Below, piece after piece: positions 1 through 5,204 of a DNA stretch of 5,204 bases. Each line of letters opens with the position of its first letter. Within the stretch, counting starts at the first letter, position 1. The notes below the pieces were generated by a model that was given only the letters and a program-made list of their open reading frames with translations, ran no database searches and was not told the DNA's origin. The stretch comes from Pseudomonadota bacterium (GTDB taxonomy: Bacteria; Pseudomonadota; Alphaproteobacteria; Acetobacterales; Acetobacteraceae): contig JAJYFW010000175.1 in the NCBI GenBank assembly GCA_021785335.1, positions 1 through 5,204 on the forward strand. The letters are read 5' to 3'. The position numbers and the translations under genes are program-made.

Positions 1-314
1 CCGCGCGCGGCCATGGCGTGATCGCGGACGCCACGTTCATGAACCCCGCGCATCGCATGTGGGTGCGGGAGGCGGCAGGGAACCTGCCCTTCCTGGGCGT
101 GTGGCTCACGGCTCCGCCCGGGACGCTGCGAGCGCGCGTCACGGCCCGGCGTGGCGATGCCTCGGATGCGGACCTCGCGGTGCTCGAATCGGCGCTCGCC
201 GCCGATCCCGGACCAGGCGACTGGTTGGCAGTGGACGCGACCGAGACCGATGCCGCGGTGGGCCGGATTGTCGCCGCCCTCCGGCGGGTTGGCATCGTGT
301 CGGCTACTTCCTGA
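1..314 (+). CDS. AAA-family small-molecule kinase domain, C-terminal part (5' end outside window)
   Basis: The frame is open from base 3 to the TGA at 312-314 and runs off the left edge, giving 103 visible residues. The visible protein starts ARGHGVIADATF and contains the pattern ADATF-x-NPAHR, then a beta strand reading GVWLTAPP, then a LID-like segment RARVTARRGDASDADLAVLE. This is the layout of the C-terminal half of P-loop small-molecule kinases of the COG0645 type. In many proteobacteria these form the second half of bifunctional aminoglycoside-phosphotransferase-like/ATP-binding proteins. The Walker A motif and any phosphotransferase domain would lie left of the window, so neither the fusion nor the substrate can be seen. 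A GTG at 18 could be mistaken for a start, but the family pattern continues upstream of it, so it is internal. An imperfect hairpin follows the stop. Confidence 0.72.
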   Translation, partial: ARGHGVIADATFMNPAHRMWVREAAGNLPFLGVWLTAPPGTLRARVTARRGDASDADLAVLESALAADPGPGDWLAVDATETDAAVGRIVAALRRVGIVSATS

Positions 315-323
315 GCGCGTCGC

Positions 324-344
324 GCTCCGGCGTGACGCCGGGGC
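324..344 (+). terminator. GC-rich hairpin after the kinase gene, possible terminator
   Basis: The arms GCTCCGGCG (324-332) and CGCCGGGGC (336-344) pair over nine positions, with one G-U wobble, around a TGA triloop. The hairpin starts nine bases after the kinase stop codon. No T-run follows, so it is not a classical intrinsic terminator. It could act as a weak or Rho-assisted terminator, as a 3' mRNA stabiliser, or as part of the leader of the following stress-protein gene. Confidence 0.4.
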
Positions 345-362
345 TGATGGATGTGCTAGCCT
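332..362 (+). promoter_or_regulatory. Weak candidate promoter for the universal stress protein gene
   Basis: GTGACG (332-337) resembles a -35 box. TGTGCTAGCCT (352-362) resembles a relaxed -10 region of the kind seen upstream of alphaproteobacterial genes, with about 17-19 bases between them. The -35 part overlaps the hairpin. Matches to the consensus are poor, so this rests mainly on position, 30 bases ahead of the start codon. Confidence 0.22.
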
Positions 363-377
363 TTCAGGACGAAAGAG

Positions 378-384
378 AAGGGAG
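378..384 (+). promoter_or_regulatory. Ribosome binding site that fixes the stress-protein start at 392
   Basis: AAGGGAG lies seven bases before the ATG at 392. The open frame extends back to 59 but overlaps the kinase gene, and it has no family-like sequence before residue MAIRK, so this site decides the start. Confidence 0.75.
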
Positions 385-391
385 ACGCACC

Positions 392-1258
392 ATGGCGATC
401 CGCAAGCTGCTGCTGCCGCTGACCAGCACCGCGGCAGGGGAGGCGGCGCTGTCCACGGCGCTGATGGTGGCCCGAGGCTGGACCGCGCATGTGACGGCGC
501 TGCATGTCCGCGTCGATGCGCGGGATGTGGCGCCGCTGGCCGGCGAGGGGCTCTCCGGCGCGATGATCGAGGAGATGATGACGGCGACGGAGAAGGAGTC
601 CGGCGAGCGGGCCCACGCGGTCCACGAGATGTTCGCCGAGTTCGTCGCCACCCACGGCGTGACGCTGGCCGAGGCGCGGCCCGGCGCGGGCGAGGCAACG
701 GCCAGCTTCGCGACCATCACCGGCCGGGAGGAGGATCTGGTCGCCCAGCAGGCGCGGCTCGCCGACCTTACCATCGTGCCGCACCCGGAGGCGGGGGAGG
801 ACGTCTCCTCCTCGGACGCGCTGCACGCGGTGCTGTTCGATTCCGGACGGCCGGTGCTGGTTGCGCCGCATTCGGCGCCGGAGACCATCGGCACGCGGGT
901 CGCAATCGCCTGGAACGGCACCGCGGAGTCGGCTGCGGCGGTCCATGCGGTGTTGCCCTGGGCGCAGCGCGCCGCGGCGGCGCGCATCCTCACCGCCGAT
1001 GAGTATCACCGCAGGGGCCCTGGTGCGGCGGACCTTCAGGCCTACCTGGCCCTGCACGGTATCAGCGCCGATATCGCGGTCTTCCGCCCCGTGGACCGGG
1101 ACGTCGGCGCGGGACTGCTGAAGGCGACGGAGGAGTTCGGCGCCGACCTGCTCGCCATGGGCGCGTATTCGCATTCCCGCCTGCGCCAGCTGATCCTCGG
1201 CGGCGTGACCCGCCACGTCCTCGAACATGCGGTCCTGCCTGTGATGATGTGCCGGTAG
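392..1258 (+). CDS. Universal stress protein (UspA family, tandem-domain type)
   Basis: This 288-residue protein is about twice the length of a single Usp domain and reads as two halves. The N-terminal half (about 1-160) starts IRKLLLPLTST, where the first strand of a Usp fold normally carries an Asp after the strand. That residue is absent, and no nucleotide-binding glycine motif is seen, so this half looks degenerate. The C-terminal half (about 166-288) starts RVAIAWNGTAES and ends with the Usp signature: G257-A-Y-S260, then after nine residues G270-G271-V-T, then RHVLEHAVLPVMM. Family knowledge: such proteins are cytoplasmic, often bind ATP, and are induced by starvation, oxidative or other stress. 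The canonical G-x2-G-x9-G(S/T) motif has Ser at the second glycine here, so ATP binding is uncertain. The start is set by AAGGGAG seven bases upstream. The marR start follows the stop by one base, which suggests co-transcription. The family is clear; the stress sensed is not known. Confidence 0.88.
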   Translation: MAIRKLLLPLTSTAAGEAALSTALMVARGWTAHVTALHVRVDARDVAPLAGEGLSGAMIEEMMTATEKESGERAHAVHEMFAEFVATHGVTLAEARPGAGEATASFATITGREEDLVAQQARLADLTIVPHPEAGEDVSSSDALHAVLFDSGRPVLVAPHSAPETIGTRVAIAWNGTAESAAAVHAVLPWAQRAAAARILTADEYHRRGPGAADLQAYLALHGISADIAVFRPVDRDVGAGLLKATEEFGADLLAMGAYSHSRLRQLILGGVTRHVLEHAVLPVMMCR

Positions 1259-1259
1259 C

Positions 1260-1793
1260 ATGGACGGCGCCACACCGGCCCGGGGGACCATCTTCGGCGT
1301 GGAGGACCCGTGCACGTTGGCCGCGGTCCGCGCCTACGTGAAGCTGCTCCGGGCGTCGCGCGCGGTGGTGGGCGTGGTCGAGCCCCTGCTGGCCGCGCAC
1401 GGGCTCACGACGACGCAGCTCGGCGTGCTCGAGGCGCTGCTGCACAAGGGGCCGATGGGCCAGCGGGAACTCGGCCGCAAGGTGCTGACGTCGGCCGCGA
1501 ACATGACCGACGTGCTGGACAAGCTGCAGGCCCGCGGGCTGATCGCGCGCTGCCGCGACACCGCGGACCGGCGCAGCGTGACGGTGGGGCTGACGGACCA
1601 GGGGCGGGCGCTGATCGAAGGCCTGTTCCCGCGCCACGCCGCGGACATCGCGCGCGCGATGGGGGGGCTGAACCGAACGGAGCTGGAGCGGCTGGCGACG
1701 CTGTTGCGGAAGCTCGGCCAGGCCGCCGCCGCGGAGCCGGGCAGCGCCTGCGCCCTTGCGGCGAAGGAAGCGAGTGACAATATACCCGGCTGA
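1260..1793 (+). CDS. MarR-family transcriptional regulator
   Basis: The protein is 177 residues, slightly longer than the usual 140-165. Residues 20-46 form the N-terminal dimerisation helix. The winged helix follows: LTTTQLGVLEALL (49-61), GQRELGRKV (67-75), the recognition helix TSAANMTDVLDKLQARGLI (77-95), and the wing with the family signature D103-R104-R105 followed by SVTVGLTDQG (106-115). Residues 124-155 form the C-terminal dimerisation helices. MarR proteins are dimeric and usually repress a neighbouring gene until a phenolic ligand or oxidant releases them. Cysteines at 18, 98 and 164 leave redox sensing possible but unproven. The start is uncertain: ATG 1260 sits one base after the usp stop with no clear ribosome site, so it would rely on coupling. 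GTG 1299 has GGGGGA upstream and would give 164 residues, closer to the family norm. The inverted repeat just after this gene is a likely target. Confidence 0.9.
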   Translation: MDGATPARGTIFGVEDPCTLAAVRAYVKLLRASRAVVGVVEPLLAAHGLTTTQLGVLEALLHKGPMGQRELGRKVLTSAANMTDVLDKLQARGLIARCRDTADRRSVTVGLTDQGRALIEGLFPRHAADIARAMGGLNRTELERLATLLRKLGQAAAAEPGSACALAAKEASDNIPG

Positions 1794-1811
1794 TCGTTCG
1801 ACAACGAACGA
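1794..1811. promoter_or_regulatory. Perfect inverted repeat, candidate MarR operator ahead of the pirin gene
   Basis: TCGTTCG (1794-1800) and CGAACGA (1805-1811) are perfect 7-bp arms around ACAA. The repeat begins on the base after the marR stop codon and lies 19 bases before the pirin ATG. An 18-bp palindrome with arm centres about one helical turn apart fits a dimeric winged-helix repressor. Possible promoter elements lie immediately upstream: TTGCGG (1756-1761) with TATACC (1781-1786), spacer 19. If used, they would place the repeat at the transcription start, a position suited to repression. As RNA it would form a short hairpin, but no T-run follows, so a terminator is less likely. Confidence 0.55.
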
Positions 1812-1830
1812 ATAACCGGAGGACAGACCC

Positions 1831-2523
1831 ATGATCGACGTGCGGCCGTTCGGGGCCCTCGGCGCATTCCGCAACGAGTGGCTGGATACCAGGTACCACT
1901 TCAGCTTCGCGGATTATTACGACGCGGCGCGGATGGGATTTGGGGCGCTGCGGGTCTGGAACGACGACGCGATCGCGCCCGGCACCGGGTTCGACCCGCA
2001 TCCGCACCGGGAGATGGAGATCATCACCTACGTGCGGGAGGGGGCGATCACGCATCGCGACAGCCTCGGCAACCAGGGGCGGACGGAGGCCGGCGACATC
2101 CAGGTGATGCACGCCGGGACCGGCATCGTTCATGCCGAATACAATCTCGAGAAGACGCCGACGCGGCTGTTCCAGATCTGGATCATCCCGGATCGCGCGC
2201 GTGCGGCACCGGGCTGGGCGACGCGGCGATTCCCGCGCACCGGCATCGCGGTGCTGGCGGATGGGCGCGAGCGGCGGGACGAATCGGCATTGCCACTGCA
2301 TGCCGATGCATCGCTTGCTGCCGGCACGCTGGGAATCGGCGAGAGCCATGTCGTGACTCCGGAGAAAGGTCGCGCGATCTACCTCGTTCCCTCGCGCGGC
2401 ACGGTTTCGGTGAATGGCGTCGCGGTGCCCGAGCGGGCGGGCGTGGGCATAGCCGGCGAGGAGCGGATCGAGATCAAGGCGGCGTCACCGGCCGAACTCG
2501 TGCTCGTGGACGTCCGGGAATAA
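1831..2523 (+). CDS. Pirin family protein (YhhW-type bicupin, probable quercetin 2,3-dioxygenase)
   Basis: The protein is 230 residues, matching the roughly 231 of E. coli YhhW. The N-terminal cupin carries the pirin signature F54-D-P-H57-P-H59-R-E-M-E, then IITYVREGAITHRDS, then GDIQVMHAGTGIVHAEYN with H101 and E103. H57, H59, H101 and E103 are the four metal ligands known from YhhW and human pirin, so the site is complete. The C-terminal cupin half (about 140-230) has diverged and lacks ligands, as is usual. Family knowledge: bacterial members cleave quercetin with an Fe, Cu or Ni centre, but the physiological substrate is often unknown, and some members act as redox-sensing partners of regulators. 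The start has GGAGG at 1818-1822, eight bases upstream. The linked MarR gene and the palindrome in between suggest MarR-controlled expression, possibly induced by a phenolic compound. The assignment to family is firm; the exact reaction is inferred. Confidence 0.93.
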   Translation: MIDVRPFGALGAFRNEWLDTRYHFSFADYYDAARMGFGALRVWNDDAIAPGTGFDPHPHREMEIITYVREGAITHRDSLGNQGRTEAGDIQVMHAGTGIVHAEYNLEKTPTRLFQIWIIPDRARAAPGWATRRFPRTGIAVLADGRERRDESALPLHADASLAAGTLGIGESHVVTPEKGRAIYLVPSRGTVSVNGVAVPERAGVGIAGEERIEIKAASPAELVLVDVRE

Positions 2524-2568
2524 GTCGCGGGGCTACGCGCACCGACACCGGCGGCTTCGGCCCGGGAC

Positions 2569-2626
2569 CCCCGGCGTTCGGTTCCAAGGGTAAGGGCCCT
2601 TGGTGGGGGCCGGGGCAAAGGCCCGG
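2569..2626. repeat. Tandem/nested hairpin element after the pirin gene (possible terminator or dispersed repeat)
   Basis: The arms CCAAGGG (2584-2590) and CCCTTGG (2597-2603) form a first hairpin with loop TAAGGG. CCGGG (2610-2614) and CCCGG (2622-2626) form a second hairpin with loop GCAAAGG. Alternatively, CCCCGGC (2569-2575) and GCCGGGG (2609-2615) enclose the first hairpin in a larger nested fold that excludes the second. ATTCTT follows, only a weak T-run. Two successive hairpins joined by a TGGGG spacer resemble an intergenic repeat layout I recall from Acetobacteraceae and Azospirillum-like genomes; that link is from memory. It lies about 45 bases after the pirin stop, where transcription would be expected to end. 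Confidence 0.5.
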
Positions 2627-2713
2627 ATTCTTGCGAATGACTCACTGATCCTCTCGAAAACTCGGCATTGAGGACTAGTAGCGATTTCGTGATGAACCCG
2701 AATCGGAATCAAA

Positions 2714-2735
2714 TCGAAGCAAAAGCGCGCTTCGA
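2714..2735. promoter_or_regulatory. Inverted repeat upstream of the XRE regulator gene, candidate operator
   Basis: TCGAAGC (2714-2720) and GCTTCGA (2729-2735) are perfect 7-bp arms around an 8-base spacer. The repeat lies in the locally A+T-richer stretch (about 2640-2725) before the XRE-type gene, 53 bases ahead of its preferred start. XRE-family repressors often bind such dyads and regulate themselves, so autoregulation is plausible. A mRNA leader hairpin is the alternative. No convincing -35/-10 pair was found; TTGAGG (2668-2673) with GATGAA (2691-2696) is the best but weak. Confidence 0.38.
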
Positions 2736-2778
2736 CACGGGGCTGGATTGACGACGCATCCGCGGGCATGATTGCAGC

Positions 2779-2783
2779 GGAGG
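2779..2783 (+). promoter_or_regulatory. Ribosome binding site favouring the ATG at 2789
   Basis: GGAGG lies five bases before ATG 2789. The in-frame upstream ATG at 2768 has no comparable site, and the seven extra residues it would add (MIAAEVA) lie before the helix-turn-helix. The downstream start is therefore preferred. Confidence 0.6.
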
Positions 2784-2788
2784 TCGCC

Positions 2789-3649
2789 ATGGCGCTGCCC
2801 ATTCGTCCGGAATTGCTGAAGGAACTGCGCCGTCGCCAGGGGCTGCGATTGCATGCGCTGGCCGAACGCGCGGGCATATCGAAGGACAGCGTCTGGCGCA
2901 TCGAGAACGGGATGCAGCCCGGCAACCGGGAGGACACGCAGCGTCGTCTCGCCCGAGCATTGGGGGTGGGGCCCGGCATGCTGACCGGCGAGCGGCCGCT
3001 GCCGGAGGTGGTGGAGGCGCCGCGTTGCCGCTGGACGGTGGAGATCAGCCAGGCGGCGCGGAACGCCGCAACGCTCGCTGCACGCCGCTACCGCGTCCCG
3101 GAGGCGCTGATCGTGGAACTGGCGCCCCTGCTCTTCGTTCTTACGGCTGAGGAGAGCCTGGGGAAGCGCCGCGCCGTGCTCGCGGAGCTCGAGACCGCAC
3201 TTGCAAAAGCAGCCGAGGCGGGAGGCGACATGCCCCACCTCGCGGGAATCGGGGAGACAGCGGAGGTCGTACGCGCGGCGGTTGCGGCGGAGGAGCGCTC
3301 AGTGTCCGCGCGGGATCTCTTTGCCCAGGATGTGGACGCCGATACGCTGGCCGCGCTTGGTGACGGTGGTGGTGATCCCGGTGCCGACAACCCGCTTGCG
3401 GTTTTCCTGGCTGAAAATGCGCGTCGTGCCTCGATCGGCGCCCCCGGTCTCGCAGAAGTCGCGCGCGTCACGCCATCGGGGATCGCCGCCACCCTGTGCG
3501 GCAGAGAAGCGCTGGAAGCAGCCGGCGGCGACGCAACGCTGGCGACGGCGATCCTGGACGGGCGGGTTGCGCTGGCCGAGATGCCGCGAGCGCTGTGGCA
3601 AGACCAGGCAGCGCGCCTGGAATGGATCCAGGACCAACTAAAAACTTAG
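2789..3649 (+). CDS. XRE-family helix-turn-helix protein with unassigned C-terminal region
   Basis: From ATG 2789 the protein has 286 residues. An upstream in-frame ATG at 2768 would give 293. Residues 6-67 are a Cro/C1-type DNA-binding domain: LLKELRRRQGLRLHALAERAG, then SKDSVWRIENG (31-41), then DTQRRLARALGV (49-60). A linker leads to a mostly helical region. It includes ISQAARNAATLAARRYRVP (86-104), the hydrophobic ELAPLLFVLTAEESLGKRR (110-128), and AEERSVSARDLFAQDV (167-182). A Gly/Asp-rich break (about 194-201) comes next, then DNPLAVFLAENARR. The ELAPLLF-x-L-x-AE-x-SL-x-x-R pattern feels familiar from uncharacterised proteobacterial HTH proteins, but I cannot name a domain or function. 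There are no membrane segments, no HExxH protease motif and no recognisable ligand domain. It is probably a cytoplasmic transcription regulator, perhaps self-regulating through the inverted repeat upstream. It stands alone, convergent with parB across only 13 bases with no visible terminator. Confidence 0.83.
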   Translation: MALPIRPELLKELRRRQGLRLHALAERAGISKDSVWRIENGMQPGNREDTQRRLARALGVGPGMLTGERPLPEVVEAPRCRWTVEISQAARNAATLAARRYRVPEALIVELAPLLFVLTAEESLGKRRAVLAELETALAKAAEAGGDMPHLAGIGETAEVVRAAVAAEERSVSARDLFAQDVDADTLAALGDGGGDPGADNPLAVFLAENARRASIGAPGLAEVARVTPSGIAATLCGREALEAAGGDATLATAILDGRVALAEMPRALWQDQAARLEWIQDQLKT

Positions 3650-3662
3650 AAAAATCGTGATA

Positions 3663-4484
3663 TTAATCCGATAGCTTGGCGATGACCATGTCGAGTTGGT
3701 CGAGATCCCGGTAGCGGATCGTAAGCGTCCCGCCGCTGCGGCCATGGGCGATCGCGACACGCAATCCCAGCGCCTCGGCGAGCCTTGCTTCCAATGCCTC
3801 GATATCGGCATCGCGCTCGGGCTTGTGCTTGGCTTGGCGCGGCGCGACGAGGTTTTCGGCCTGACGCACCGTCATGCCGCGCTCGGCCAGGCGCTTGGCG
3901 CGCTCCACGGCGTCCGGCTGGCCGATCAGCGTGCGGGCGTGGCCGGCGGTGAGCGTGCCGTCGCGCAGCATTGCCTGCACTTCCTCCGGCAGCGTCAATA
4001 GCCGGACGGCGTTGGCGATGTGGCTGCGCGACTTGCCAGTGGCCTGGGCGATTGCCTCCTGCGTCAGCGCGAAATCGGTCGAGAGGCGCTTGTAGCCCTC
4101 CGCCTCTTCCACGGGGTTGAGGTCCGTGCGCTGGACGTTCTCGATGATGGCGGCGGCCGCGGCCTCGTCGTCGCTGAGGTTGCGCACGAGCACCGGGATG
4201 TCGTGCAGGCCGGCCATCTGCGCCGCGCGCCAGCGGCGTTCGCCGGCGATGATCTCCCAGCCGTCATCCTTGGGTCGGACCAGCAGGGGCTGCAGCACGC
4301 CGCGCAGACGGATGGAGTCGCTCAACTCCTCCATCTTCGTCTCATCGAAGTGCCGGCGCGGCTGGTAGGGGCTGGAGGTGAGCTGGTCGATCGGGACGGT
4401 GGCGATGCCCTCGGCGGGAGCGGGAGCGGCGGCATCGCCGATCAGGGCCGCGAGACCGCGGCCGAGCTTGGGTGGTTTGCTCAT
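3663..4484 (-). CDS. parB: Chromosome-partitioning protein ParB
   Basis: This 273-residue protein has the full chromosomal ParB layout. Residues 7-15 (LGRGLAALI) form the N-terminal motif that contacts and stimulates ParA. Residues 27-124 are the ParB/Srx N-terminal domain, with PYQPRRHF (39-46), the CTP-binding box GERRWRAA (81-88) and the second nucleotide/spreading box ENVQRTDLNP (115-124). The helix-turn-helix for parS binding spans about 140-166 (LTQEAIAQATGKSRSHIANA, then VRLLTLP). The C-terminal 45 residues are the dimerisation domain. ParB is a CTP-dependent DNA clamp that loads at parS near the origin and spreads, so that ParA can separate sister origins. Its ATG overlaps the parA stop as ATGA with no strong ribosome site, so translation is probably coupled to parA. 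No good parS site was found in the window. It ends 13 bases from the convergent XRE-type gene. Confidence 0.97.
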   Translation of the reverse strand: MSKPPKLGRGLAALIGDAAAPAPAEGIATVPIDQLTSSPYQPRRHFDETKMEELSDSIRLRGVLQPLLVRPKDDGWEIIAGERRWRAAQMAGLHDIPVLVRNLSDDEAAAAAIIENVQRTDLNPVEEAEGYKRLSTDFALTQEAIAQATGKSRSHIANAVRLLTLPEEVQAMLRDGTLTAGHARTLIGQPDAVERAKRLAERGMTVRQAENLVAPRQAKHKPERDADIEALEARLAEALGLRVAIAHGRSGGTLTIRYRDLDQLDMVIAKLSD

Positions 4485-5204
4485 GCGGGCATGGTCTCGC
4501 GGGTGAGGATCTCATCGGCGAGGGCCTCGTAGGCCACCGCCCCGGGGGATTTGGGGTCGTAGTCACGCACCGGCCGGCCGTAGCTCTGCGCCTCCGAGAG
4601 GCGGACAGACCGGGGAATGACGGTTTCGAAGACCTTGGCGTTGAAAAACGTGCGCGCATCGGCCGCAACGAGCTCGGAGAGGTTGTTGCGGCGGTCATAC
4701 ATGGTCAGCACCACACCCTCGAGGCGCAACTTGGGGTTGAGACTGCGGCGAATCGCCTCGATCGTGCGGGTGATCTGGGTGATTCCTTCCAGCGCCAGGA
4801 ACTCGCATTGGAGCGGAACCAGCACACCGGTGGCGGCAACCAGGGCGTTCAGTGTCAGCAGCGTCAGCGAGGGGGGCAAATCAATGAGGACGATGTCGTA
4901 GGGCGCGTCCTGGAGGGCCTCGCGCAGGCGGAATTCCCGTCTTTCCACGTTGATCAGCTCGATTTCTGCGCCAGCAAGGTCCGGATCGGCGGGAACAATG
5001 TCCAGACCCTTGATTCCCGTAGGCCGGACCGCCTGGGCGAGCGGCGTGCCGAGCAACACGGCATAGGTGCCCTTGGACCGGTCGTTGCGGTGGATACCGA
5101 AGGCGGTTGAGGCGTTGCCCTGGGGGTCGATGTCGATCAGCAGCACGCGCTGACCGCGCGCGGCCAGGCCCGCGGCGAGGTTCGTCGCGGTGGTGGTCTT
5201 GCGG
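4481..5204 (-). CDS. parA: Chromosome-partitioning ATPase ParA (5' end outside window)
   Basis: The reading frame runs from the right edge to the TGA at 4483-4481, giving 240 visible residues; about 15-25 N-terminal residues are missing. An apparent GTG start at 5146 is internal, since family sequence continues upstream: KTTTATNLAAGLAARGQRV. Visible motifs are the tail of the deviant Walker A (KTTT), the Walker A' region LLIDIDPQGNAST, Walker B in YDIVLIDLPPSL, and the conserved VPLQCEFLALEG and TMYDRRNNLS segments. ParA dimerises with ATP on non-specific DNA and is released when ParB stimulates hydrolysis, which drives segregation of origin regions. The codon just before the Walker A lysine (5203-5201) reads CGC, Arg, where Gly is the norm; it is the last complete codon in the window. 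parB follows with a four-base overlap, so the two form an operon. Confidence 0.96.
   Translation of the reverse strand, partial: RKTTTATNLAAGLAARGQRVLLIDIDPQGNASTAFGIHRNDRSKGTYAVLLGTPLAQAVRPTGIKGLDIVPADPDLAGAEIELINVERREFRLREALQDAPYDIVLIDLPPSLTLLTLNALVAATGVLVPLQCEFLALEGITQITRTIEAIRRSLNPKLRLEGVVLTMYDRRNNLSELVAADARTFFNAKVFETVIPRSVRLSEAQSYGRPVRDYDPKSPGAVAYEALADEILTRETMPA

Noticed and set aside
18..314. GTG at 18 as the true start of a small 98-residue gene
   Set aside because: In-frame sequence upstream (ARGHG) continues the kinase-family pattern to the window edge, and no ribosome site can be seen.
356..1315. Long minus-strand open frame opposite the usp gene
   Set aside because: It is antisense to a well-supported Usp gene, rich in Arg/His and Gly, and has no family-like motif. 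Long shadow frames are expected in GC-rich DNA.
1794..1811. Palindrome after marR read as an intrinsic terminator
   Set aside because: The stem is short and no T-run follows. Its position just before the pirin ribosome site fits an operator better.
1405..2349. Long minus-strand open frame across marR and pirin
   Set aside because: It lies opposite two genes with clear family motifs, and its own translation is low-complexity Arg/Pro-rich sequence.
1878..2648. Alternative plus-strand frame over the pirin gene
   Set aside because: The overlapping frame has Arg/Gly-rich composition and no ribosome site. The pirin frame carries all four metal ligands.
4020..4532. Plus-strand open frames opposite parB
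   Set aside because: They are shadows of parB, whose full-length motifs are certain.
4945..4960. Possible parS site around CTTTCCACGTTGATCA
   Set aside because: The central CCACGT matches, but the right half-site departs from the parS palindrome at several positions. It lies inside the parA coding sequence and is explained by codons there.

Overview
The window is high-GC DNA carrying ordinary bacterial chromosomal genes. The codon bias, the ParA/ParB type and the protein families point to an alphaproteobacterium, most plausibly a Rhodospirillales/Acetobacteraceae-like species. That placement is an inference from overall character, because no rRNA or other decisive marker is present. Six genes are supported: four on the plus strand at the left and centre plus one isolated plus-strand regulator, counted here as five, and the parA-parB pair on the minus strand at the right; two of these seven coding regions (the kinase fragment and parA) are cut by the window edges.

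Left half (1-2523, all plus strand): the C-terminal end of an AAA-type small-molecule kinase domain is followed by a hairpin. Then come a universal stress protein (392-1258), a MarR-family regulator starting one base after its stop (1260-1793), and a pirin/YhhW-type cupin with all four metal ligands (1831-2523). A perfect 7-bp inverted repeat lies in the 37-bp gap between marR and pirin and is a good candidate operator for the MarR protein. The simplest reading is a small stress- or redox-responsive module: the MarR repressor controls the pirin-like quercetinase and perhaps itself, with the stress protein co-transcribed upstream.

Centre (2524-2788): a 265-bp gene-free stretch. Its first part holds two consecutive hairpins that can also form a nested fold, probably a terminator or a dispersed intergenic repeat. 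Its second part is visibly richer in A+T and contains a 7-bp inverted repeat about 50 bp ahead of the next gene, where a promoter/operator would be expected.

Right half: a 286-residue protein with an N-terminal XRE/Cro helix-turn-helix and a long C-terminal region I cannot assign (2789-3649, plus) runs convergently, 13 bp apart, into parB (3663-4484, minus). parB overlaps parA (4481-5204+, minus) by the four bases ATGA, so the two are translationally coupled. They form the chromosome-segregation pair. The last complete codon of parA visible at the window edge reads Arg directly before the Walker A lysine, where Gly is normally found.

No rRNA, tRNA, CRISPR, transposase or convincing parS site was seen. 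No clearly novel multi-gene system stands out. The items most worth following up are the MarR operator candidate, the ParA Walker A deviation, the unassigned XRE-linked domain and the tandem-hairpin element.
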